IMG/VR virus record: IMGVR_UViG_3300022752_000037
Span: 31,264-95,263 of that record
From: a virus
Direction: 5' to 3' (one strand)
Length of the DNA: 64,000 bases
The first letter of the stretch is position 1; every line of letters begins with the position of its first letter. This document shows positions 33,263 through 42,300 of this stretch, piece by piece. The notes beneath the pieces are model-generated. The model searched no databases. It saw nothing but the letters and a program-made list of their open reading frames with translations, and was not told where the DNA came from. The position numbers were made by a program, and so were the translations under genes.

Positions 33263-34146
33263 ACATGTGTCCAATCAATAGTATCAGCAAAATATTTTTC
33301 GTCAAATGCACTTTTTAGTGATTGAGTACCAAATACTAACCTGTAGGTAGTACCTGCTACAAATGTATAAGTAGCATGTGCTAGAGTCAAAGTTCTTCCG
33401 TTTACGGTATATTCTGTTGATGAAACAGGCCAAGAATAAGCAGTTAAATAACTGCCTCCAGATAATCGTTGTAATGTTATAGCGTTTAATGCACCTTTGG
33501 CTATATTTTCGTTAAATTTAAGTTGTAGAGCTTGTGTAGTCACTCCGGTATATGTGCTTGCAGGGGCGTCAAATAGTAAGGTAAGACTTGGTAAACTAGC
33601 ATCACCTGCTATTACAGACGTTCCTATAGTCCATGTGACCACATTATTAGTCATAGGTACATATTCATCAATATAGATCTGTGTATGAGCATTTTGATTG
33701 CTGCCACCGCCGTCCCAATGGGTCGTGCCGTGAACCCGAGGAATATTACTGCCACCATATCTTCTAGCCTGATAACCTATGCGAGCAAGACTGCCTCCCC
33801 AACTGGCCACGTCCCATACATAACAGTGTCTATGTTCGGGACTTTGACCTGCTATATTATGCCTACCTATTTCCACACTGTTGGCATAAAATATACAGTG
33901 CATGATAGCGTGCCCGCTGTTATGTGCAAAGCTAAGATTTATAGTAAATCTAATACGTGAATCTGTCAATAAAGGTGTATAGTCAACATAGGCATTAGGA
34001 ATCCATTGATAACTATCGCTGGGTTCCCAACTTCCACCACTGTACTGAAATCGATAGTCTTTAACTATTCGAACTTGCATTTCTCCTAAGGATACAAGAC
34101 TTTGATCTGCTCCTGGAGAAATATTATTAACCTTTATTCTACTCAT
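33259..34146 (-). CDS. Modular virion surface protein, family A paralog 6
   Basis: 295 residues. Family A domain at about 10-165: W-E-P-S-D-S-Y-Q-W-I-P-N-A-Y-V-D-Y-T-P, D-S-R-I-R-F-T-I, H-A-I-M-H-C-I-F-Y-A-N, V-A-S-W-G-G-S-L-A-R-I-G-Y-Q and W-D-G-G-G-S-N-Q-N-A. The C-terminal 125 residues look like a bacterial Ig-like domain (L-Q-L-K-F-N-E-N-I followed by Y-T-V-N-G-R-T-L-T-L). It begins with an ATGA overlap with the small gene upstream and ends with an ATGA overlap with paralog 5. Probable receptor-binding or fibre component. Confidence 0.65.
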   Translation of the reverse strand: MSRIKVNNISPGADQSLVSLGEMQVRIVKDYRFQYSGGSWEPSDSYQWIPNAYVDYTPLLTDSRIRFTINLSFAHNSGHAIMHCIFYANSVEIGRHNIAGQSPEHRHCYVWDVASWGGSLARIGYQARRYGGSNIPRVHGTTHWDGGGSNQNAHTQIYIDEYVPMTNNVVTWTIGTSVIAGDASLPSLTLLFDAPASTYTGVTTQALQLKFNENIAKGALNAITLQRLSGGSYLTAYSWPVSSTEYTVNGRTLTLAHATYTFVAGTTYRLVFGTQSLKSAFDEKYFADTIDWTHV

Positions 34147-34562
34147 CTAAAGCTCGATTTGTCCCTAAATCCGGCTAGTGGATGTAGACCATCTGGTCTT
34201 GTTGGCCAATCTACAATCACTAAACGACCAGCACCTATCACAGGCGTTTGTGTTTCTGTTATGTCGGCCAAGGCCTGCATGTAGTCTCGCCATTCTTGTG
34301 GTATAGGTTCACCTGTTCTTACACTGCGTAAAGTTACCCAATCTACTGCTTTCATTCTTAAATCACGTTCAGCCCTAAGCTGTTTCATTGGCAATTCTGC
34401 CTTGATTTCTCTAGCCTTAGCAACTACCTCGTCTTTGGTAGGCATTGTACTTGGGTCATCTTGCCATCTAATACCTTCATAGCTATCTCCCTCCATGCTC
34501 CAAACACTGTTTGGTCTAAGTTGACGAAGTGCCAATGCCATTGGTAAATTTTCTTCTTCCAT
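34143..34562 (-). CDS. Tail fibre assembly-like protein
   Basis: 139 residues. The N-terminus is M-E-E-E-N-L-P-M-A-L-A-L-R-Q-L-R-P. The central part K-A-V-D-W-V-T-L-R-S-V-R-T-G-E-P-I-P-Q-E-W-R-D-Y-M-Q-A-L-A-D-I matches the fibre-assembly pattern D-W-x-x-x-R-x-x-x-x-G-x-x-x-P-x-x-W-x-x-Y-x-x-A-L-x-D-I, and the end has V-D-W-P-T-R-P. It separates the family B genes (upstream) from the family A genes (downstream). It has its own late box and a GAGG ribosome-binding site. Probably helps one or both protein families fold. Confidence 0.7.
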   Translation of the reverse strand: MEEENLPMALALRQLRPNSVWSMEGDSYEGIRWQDDPSTMPTKDEVVAKAREIKAELPMKQLRAERDLRMKAVDWVTLRSVRTGEPIPQEWRDYMQALADITETQTPVIGAGRLVIVDWPTRPDGLHPLAGFRDKSSFR

Positions 34563-34580
34563 TACATACCTCGTTTTAGA

Positions 34581-34588
34581 TATTTATC
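34581..34588 (-). promoter_or_regulatory. Late promoter before the family A genes
   Basis: GATAAATA on the minus strand, 18 bases before the ATG at 34562 and overlapping the stop codon of the previous gene. Confidence 0.7.
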
Positions 34589-35201
34589 GGGCTACTTCTT
34601 GAGCTATTGAGAAACTCGTTCCCATTTCTTCTGCATCTGTTCCATATATGTAGCTGCTCATTGTGCCGTTTAATACAAAAGTTTGTCCAGAGCTATTACT
34701 GCTTTTTACCGCTACACTATAAGTTACCCATTCTGTAGTTCCTGGATAGTCTACCCAGGGTAAATTAATGTAACTAGGAGTACTACTGTTATTATTATCG
34801 TAACGAGTAACGCCTGCTCCGACCCATTTTCCTGCGTTAAGGTCTTCCATTTGATATTGGGCACCTATAAGATTACTGTCTCTCATAACTGAAAGCACTG
34901 TATCAGCACTTGCCTCATAGTGTATGTTAAATTCTAATATAATAGCACTTCTTGGGCTAGTTGGTTTTATACTTATATCCAAAGGACGAATAATGATTCC
35001 TCCATCATAGATGTCACCTGCTTGATTATCTCCTCTCATACCACCGTCATTGGTGGGAGGGTTCATGTATACACGTTGAAATACTGTGCTATATCTAACC
35101 TGTATGATATGTCCTGGAGCATATAACACACTAGGTGTTCTCATGTATATTTGATTAACACCAGCAGGCCCTTCTAATGTATTGACACGAAGCATACTCA
35201 T
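34584..35201 (-). CDS. Virion surface protein, family B paralog 3
   Basis: 205 residues from the ATG at 35201, which overlaps the upstream stop (ATGA); an in-frame ATG at 35222 is possible. It shares with the next two genes a single beta-rich domain: G-H-I-I-Q-V-R-Y near the start, L-D-I-S-I-K-P-T-S-P-R-S-A-I-I-L-E-F-N-I-H-Y-E-A, an R-D-S-N-L-I-G turn, S-S-T-P-S-Y-I-N-L-P-W-V-D and an end F-S-I-A-Q-E-V-A-R. The layout (short basic turn before a strand with E-A or E-A-H) suggests a phage surface or fibre domain. It has diverged most of the three family B copies. Confidence 0.65.
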   Translation of the reverse strand: MSMLRVNTLEGPAGVNQIYMRTPSVLYAPGHIIQVRYSTVFQRVYMNPPTNDGGMRGDNQAGDIYDGGIIIRPLDISIKPTSPRSAIILEFNIHYEASADTVLSVMRDSNLIGAQYQMEDLNAGKWVGAGVTRYDNNNSSTPSYINLPWVDYPGTTEWVTYSVAVKSSNSSGQTFVLNGTMSSYIYGTDAEEMGTSFSIAQEVAR

Positions 35202-35776
35202 CTTGCTATTTCCCTTGCCCATCCGAAACTTACACCTACTTCATTACCATCTGCTCCGGCACTGCTGTTAGTTCTATTTAAAGCTAGTGTATAAGCTGCA
35301 CCGCTGGCAGATCTACATGCCAAACTATAGGTAAATTGTGTAGCAGCGGCTCCGGATTCTAAACTTCTTGAAAGATCGTCAAACCAGTTTACTGTATAGG
35401 AACTTGGAGTGGTGCTATAATCATTGTCATATAAGAATGTTAATATGCCACTAAATCGCACATCACCTCTATCTCTATTATAACCTATAAGAGTGCTTCC
35501 TCTGTGTACAACCAACATAGTTTCGTGATGTGCTTCGCCATGAATTGTCCATCTAAGCCAAATTACACTGTCTAATCTTTTAGGAGTTATAACAAGATTC
35601 AAAGGTGTTATAACAGTTCCTATTCCAGAAGTAGGAGCTGAATATGTGTTCCTTACATCACTTCTTACTGTAACTGTTTGTATTACTTTTCCGCTTTGAG
35701 CGAATGTATGATTTGTAGTTAAGCCTATTTCATTAGTTGTTGACAGTCCAGATAGTCCACTTAAAGATAAAGTCAT
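35198..35776 (-). CDS. Virion surface protein, family B paralog 2
   Basis: 192 residues, a single family B domain: G-K-V-I-Q-T-V-T-V-R-S, L-N-L-V-I-T-P-K-R-L-D-S-V-I-W-L-R-W-T-I-H-G-E-A-H-H-E-T, R-G-S-T-L-I-G-Y-N, F-S-G-I-L-T-F-L-Y-D-N-D, S-T-T-P-S-S-Y and F-G-W-A-R-E-I-A-R. Start and stop overlap the neighbouring genes by ATGA, so the three copies are made as a coupled series. No enzyme signature. Probably part of the same surface structure as its paralogs. Confidence 0.65.
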   Translation of the reverse strand: MTLSLSGLSGLSTTNEIGLTTNHTFAQSGKVIQTVTVRSDVRNTYSAPTSGIGTVITPLNLVITPKRLDSVIWLRWTIHGEAHHETMLVVHRGSTLIGYNRDRGDVRFSGILTFLYDNDYSTTPSSYTVNWFDDLSRSLESGAAATQFTYSLACRSASGAAYTLALNRTNSSAGADGNEVGVSFGWAREIAR

Positions 35777-36336
35777 ACTGCTATCTCCTCAGCGATAACC
35801 CAGCTAACACCAGCTTCATAGCTATCACTAAAACTGCTCCAGGCTCTATTCATTCTAATATCGTAATTAGCAGATGAAGAACTACGTACACCTAATTGAT
35901 AAGTCCAAGGACCTATAGCAGCAGGTGTGTCAATATAGGCTAATTGTTGGTAACTTGGAGTAGACGATTGATCATGGCTGTGTTCATATTCAGCTGATCC
36001 TATGCCGCTCCATCTTGTTAGACCTGCTTCTAAATTATATCCTATTACTGTGCCGTTTCTCATTGTTTGAAATGTAATATCGTGGTGTGCTTCATAAAAA
36101 ATATACCATCTTAGGTATACTTTACTTGTGGCCTTGCGTAGTTTAATAGTTAAATTTAAGCCGCTAATAGTTCTTGCGGCATCATTGTAGGCATTATATG
36201 TTACATGATTTTCAAATCGTCGCCATACAGTTTGGATTGTCTGCCCAGGAAAGTATACAGTGGTTGTATTTGGAACACTTACAACATAGTTTGATTCCTT
36301 CCTTCCACTAATTTCATCGGCTATAATCTTACTCAT
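35773..36336 (-). CDS. Virion surface protein, family B paralog 1
   Basis: 187 residues from the ATG at 36336, which overlaps the stop of the 2785-residue gene (TAATG); the in-frame TTG at 36351 is not preferred. Family B signatures are G-Q-T-I-Q-T-V-W-R-R, L-N-L-T-I-K-L-R-K-A-T-S-K-V-Y-L-R-W-Y-I-F-Y-E-A-H-H-D, R-N-G-T-V-I-G-Y-N, W-S-G-I-G-S-A-E-Y, S-S-T-P-S-Y-Q-Q-L and V-S-W-V-I-A-E-E-I-A-V. The start M-S-K-I-I-A-D-E-I-S-G also resembles the starts of family A copies (M-S-K-I-I-V-D-N-I), so the two families share an N-terminal tag. Confidence 0.65.
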   Translation of the reverse strand: MSKIIADEISGRKESNYVVSVPNTTTVYFPGQTIQTVWRRFENHVTYNAYNDAARTISGLNLTIKLRKATSKVYLRWYIFYEAHHDITFQTMRNGTVIGYNLEAGLTRWSGIGSAEYEHSHDQSSTPSYQQLAYIDTPAAIGPWTYQLGVRSSSSANYDIRMNRAWSSFSDSYEAGVSWVIAEEIAV

Positions 36337-39300
36337 TAAACAATGCTCCAATCACCGGTAACGGTAACGGTAAATCCATCATTAATGGTTACTGGTCCAG
36401 CACTCATACCATTAGTTCCTGCTGGAATAACAATATTTTCACCAATTGAGTTACTGTTAGTTCTAATCATCGAGTTAGTTCCTAGGTATGGGAATTCAGT
36501 CTTACCAGCTATAGGTCCACCGTTAAGTGTAACCGTACCAACAAGAGCTGTAGTTCCGCTTAGAGTAACATTTGTAAAAGAAGATCCGGCGGTTCCAGTA
36601 ACTACACCTTGTATATTACCTGTTACATTACCTGTTACATTACCTGTTACATTACCTGTTATTGGTCCATTGAATCCAGTTGCATAGACTGTTCCCGCAA
36701 TACCAGCTCCACCAGCAACTTGTAGTGCTCCAGTAGTTGTACTACTAGATGCTTGTGTAGATGTTACTTTAGTTATGCCTCCAATATTAACAGCACCTCC
36801 AACTCCGACTCCGCCTGTTACAACTAAGGCTCCTGATGCAGTCGAAGTACTAGCAGTGTTATTAGTAAATGAGGTTATACCACTACTTGCTAGAGTTGTA
36901 AATGCTCCTGTGCTAGGTGTAGTATTACCAATTGGTGTATTATTAATTCCGCCACCACCACCACCACCAAGCTGAATGGCACCACCAATGTACAAGTCGC
37001 CGCCTACACTGGCACCACCTGCAACGATAAGTGCTCCCGAGCTTGTGCTAGTAGCCGCTACAGTTGATGTAATTTTAACTCCTGTATCAACCTTAACTTC
37101 TAATAGGTCACCGTCTAATGTATCAATCTCGTTGCCTGTAATTACTACATTACCTGCTGTAATAGCATTAACAGCCAAGTTACCGCCACCCGATCCTAAC
37201 TGTGCTGCGATATAAGTTTTGATAGCTTTTTGTGTTGGAACAATACCATCTGAATTAGCAAAGAATGTTGGATCTGTCGAAAATTCACGAATAACAGCAC
37301 CAGTACCGCCAAGTGTAACACCGCCAAGTGACAATTCGTTCAAGCCTGACAAGTTAAACGCATCAGCATTCAATGTAGCAATACCAGTTGCCTGTTCAAC
37401 ACGGAATAGTTCACCGACTCTGAAGTTACCGTCTTGATCTGTTGATGTATAGAAACAACGTCCTCCACCAAACTCAACGACTTCATTTTCCTGTGCAGGA
37501 TTATTAATTGGAATACCTGGATAATTAGTTTCTGTTTTATTTCCAGTACCTATATTTAGATAATCATGTCCAGTTAAACGAACTTGAGAATACTTACTAC
37601 GTAGTGTTAAACTTACTCCATCTAATGGACTGGTATTTACGCTCAGTTCAGGACTTACCTGTAACCTTGCTGTGTACAAACCTGGAGGAAGTGCTCCTGG
37701 ACCATTAGTAATAATATTGACTAATTCTGTTATACAATCTTCAATTTTATCATCTAATGCATATTTTCCTACATTGGCTATTGTACCTGGAATTCTTGGA
37801 ATAGCTTCTTGGAACTTAATTTCTATTTCTTGATTTAATGCTATTTTTAACAATAATGATTTCATGTAGTTAATAGCAGCAAGAGTTTCATCACCTTGTT
37901 CTTCAATTGCTATTAGAGCACTTTCGCTAGAATAATATCGTAGACCAGCTTCACGAGATCTTGAAAACCCTCCAAAAATATCGTAGCTTATAGCATCTAT
38001 AATATAGCCTACATCTCTAGCACATAGTTCTTGATTGTAAGTAAAATATTCATAAGTAGCATTTACGTAACTTACTGTTTCAGCTGCTACAAAGTTCTTA
38101 TTAAGACTTAATAAATCTTTAAGATCGTATAGTGTTTCTCCAGTTTCAATAATTCTTCTTATTATTCTATAACTGTCTGCTATTTGAGTACCAGCATCAC
38201 CTCCGTTAGTAATACTTGGAAATTTTTCTTGGAATGCTCTATTCTGTGTTCTTGTTACAGTTGTATTTCTAATTATTTTTTGGCATAATTCGTTGGTAAA
38301 ATCTATAGCTGCTGCTGTTTGCGGCAATTGATCTGATATAACTAGAGCAGCAGTACTAGCATAGTAACGTTGGCCTGCCTCCACACTCTTTGCCACATCA
38401 CCGTAGATATCGTCGGCCACAGCTTGTACAATAAGCCCTACGTCTCTAAAACAGGTATCTCGATTATAGCTGAATGTTACAAAAGTATTATCAATATAAT
38501 CTATTAAATCATCTTGTATACTAGACTTATTTGTTCTTAGGTTTGATCTTGCCAACTGGAGACTTGCTGAAAATAAACTGACATCAGCACTGACTACTGG
38601 AGGACTGGCTTCTGGACCGCCAGCTATTACCCCTTGATAAGCTGCCATATTGCTGCTTATTCTACTTGCAGAAGCAGCATCTCCTGGAGGTAGACTGGTG
38701 TTTTGAGTAGCAGTGACACCGCTTAACGGCACTACAATAGAGTTTCTTGAAATGTCATCTAGTAAGTCTGCCAAATAAGATAATAGTGCTTGATAATTTG
38801 ATTTATTAGCTACAGCAGATCCTGGTAATACAAACACTCCTGATGACCAAAAACTTTTTGCCAGTAGTATGGTTTGACTGTTTCCACCATAGGCTAGGTC
38901 GTAGGCCATAGCATATACAATTTCTCTTATTTCTTTTGACCATCTAGTAGAATCAAATGTCATTGAAGGGTAAGCAGCACTAATATATGCTATACCCATT
39001 TGTCTTATGAACAATTCATTAGCTATTAATACACTTTTGGCGTAATCATCTTGTACATCTATGCCACCATTAGGAATACTGATTGCAGGTAATGCTTGAT
39101 ATTCTTCTTGATTTCTAATCCATTCAGTTACAAAGGCTATAAAGTCGGTTACTCTTGATCTAAATGTAGCACTAGCTGTACCAATGGCATTTAAGGCAAG
39201 ACTAGTTAATTGGTCGAATGTGTAGGCTGTTTGAATACGTTGATTAGCAAATGTAGAATATTCACCTCGCTCATATTGATAGACCTGAGCTAAGGATCTA

Positions 39301-42300
39301 TAATTACTATTAAACACTGCATCATCAGCCAATCCATCTATAAAATATCCAGCGTCTCTTCTACATTTAGCATTATCGTAGGTAAAATTGTCTAAGTAGC
39401 TGACAACTTCTTCTTGTATGAAGGTTTTATTAGCTAACAATAAACCTCTTGCTCCAAAATATCCGGTTGGACCTACTACTTCACGAACAGTTACTAGTTT
39501 ATAGAAAGTATCATCACCTTCAAACTGTAAGTTGGCACCTGGACTTGGGATATTAGTTAGTTCTTTTACATAAACATAGGATCCAGTTTGTTGAATATCT
39601 GAAAAACCATTACCTGAAATATTAACGCTTGCTGATAAAAATCCTGTTCCTCTATTAGCAAATGTAGGTTGTCCTAAAACGCCGTTGGCTACTTTAACTT
39701 CAAAGTCAGCATCTTCTGTATTATTAGGATCTGTAATTACCAGTTGAGGACCTGCTGTATATCCGCTTCCTGGATGAATGATACTAATCTCTGTAACATT
39801 GTCACCGGCAATTTTACAACGAGCAAACGCACCTGATCCGGTATCTGCTGTGATTGCTACCGTAGGATTAGTCTGATATCCTTTACCAAAATTAGTAATT
39901 GTAAATCCTGTTATGGCTCCTGTTACACGGTTTCTTACCGCGGTAGCAGTAGCAGTTGTGGTAGGACTTCCACCGTTTAAGGCTACAGTTACTCCTCCGC
40001 TATATCCAGACCCTGCGTTGTTTACTACTATAGTACTAATAACACCTGTAGTAGTGGCTGTAGCAGTTGCATTTGAATTTTCAGCATATAATAAATCACT
40101 ACGTAAACTATCTACAATAAATCCTGTATCTCTACCACATAGTACTTGATTGTAGTTTAAGTCTTGATAAGTTGTGTTTATAAATCCTAAAACCTCAGCA
40201 ATAATATATAAGCGATTACTTTGTAATAAAGCTACTGCGTTAGTATATGTATTATTACTAACATCGCTTTCTAAAATATTTTTAACATGTTGAATACAAT
40301 TTGAAATAGCTGTGGCCGACCCGTCTTCAAATAATATTTCTAAATCAAATACCTGCGTTATAGTATTTTGTATATTGCTTACATCTTCATTTTGTATAAT
40401 AGTCTGAATCAAACTATTCATTTTTGTCAAAGCTGCAAATATTTCAGTTAATTTTGTTGTTCTATCTGTTATAAAAACTGTATTAATAGCTACGTTTGTT
40501 GTATATTCTAAGCTACCATTTACAATATCCTTCATTATTGCATCAATAATTAATTGTAAATCTCTTCTCCACAAAGCAGCATTATAAGTAAATGGTGCCG
40601 GATAAGTTGTGTTAATAAAGGATAATATCTCAGCTCTAATAAACGTTTTATTAAGAGCAATTAAGTCACGAGCATTTTTGTAACCACTAGAATTGGCAAT
40701 AACATATTGTATGCTGGATATCCAAGTATCAATAGCAGAATCAATGCCTGCTGGAGGAGTGTAACCTCCAGCACCTGCAACACGGGATACTGTTGATTGA
40801 TGTGTTGTCGAAGGTGCTTCGTTATTAACCACAGCCTTTGCTACAAGAGCTATATGGCCAATTCCTGCTAAAGTTTCTACTACCTGTTCTTCTCCAATGG
40901 CTATTAAACCACTAGCATTAGTATAATATCTAGATCCTGCTATTAGACTCTTATAATTACCACCATTAACAAAAGTAATTTTTGGAGTAGCGTCATGATT
41001 TCTTCCCGGATGTGTAACTGTAACTGTTTGCACAGTGCCGCTGATACGTGAACGAGCAATAGCTCCTGATCCTTGACTACCACTAATAGCGATAGCAGGA
41101 TTACTCGTATAGCCCTCACCTCCATCAGTAACTGTGATAGACTGTAGCACATCCTGAACTTGATTAACAACAGCAGTGGCTCCTACGCCTCCACCGCCAT
41201 TAAAACTAATAATTGGTATACCTGTAAATCCAAATCCGCCTTCTATAATTGAAAGACCTGTAACACTTCCTGTAATATTTGCTGTAGCTGTTGCTCCTGT
41301 TCCACCACCTCCTGATAGTGTAACAACAGGCGATGTAACATAGCCTTTACCATTATTTGTTACTATGATACTGGCCACTTGACCTCTAATATTAGCTGTT
41401 GCACTAGCGTCAATACCTTCTCCAGTAATAATTACTGTAGGATTAGAACTATAACTATTTCCTTGATTAGTAACTGTTATACCTGTAATAACTCCAGGAG
41501 TTACCCCTGCTACATAAGCTCCAAAATCTATCACGGCTGTAGCCGTTGCCGCACTTCCGCCACCTCCTGCGATAGTAACATTAGTTGTAGCTGGAACATA
41601 TCCACTACCGCCTTCAAGCATAGTAATGCTAGTAACTTGAGCACTTAAATTAGCTGTAGCTTGGGCACTAATTTCAGGACTACCACCACTAAAAACTACA
41701 TTAGGTGCTTGAGTATAATTTATTCCATTTGTATTAACAGTAACAGTTCCTACCACATCACTTATTGATGCTGTAATTAATGCTCCGCTACCGCTTCCTC
41801 CTGAAACACTAACGCTAGGTGGAGCAGTAAATCCAACACCTCCTGATGTCAATGTTACTTGTGTAACTGTTCCGCTCACTGTGGCTGTAGCAGTGGCATG
41901 GTTAGGACTGCCATCTGGTAATCCACCGCCTACAAATGTAATAGTAGGCACAGTTGTATATCCTACACCTTTGCTAGTGACAATAACCTCTTCTACAAAT
42001 CCCGAAATAGTGGATGTAGCAGTAGCATCTGAACCGCCTGTGTCACTTTCATTACCATCGATTAAAACCGTTGGTGCTACAATATACTTAGATCCTGCTG
42101 TTGCAATACTAATTCTATCTATACCTGTTGTTTTTGTAGCGGTTGCTGTAGCTCCTGATCCAGTAGTAAATACTGCTCGAGGTTCAATAGTATAGCGAGT
42201 TGTAGTGTCAAGAGCTGTAACAACAGCTTGACCTACTACAAATACATCCCAACCCGGAGTTCCATTACTTTCTTTGTATATGGATGCAATTTTAGTACCA

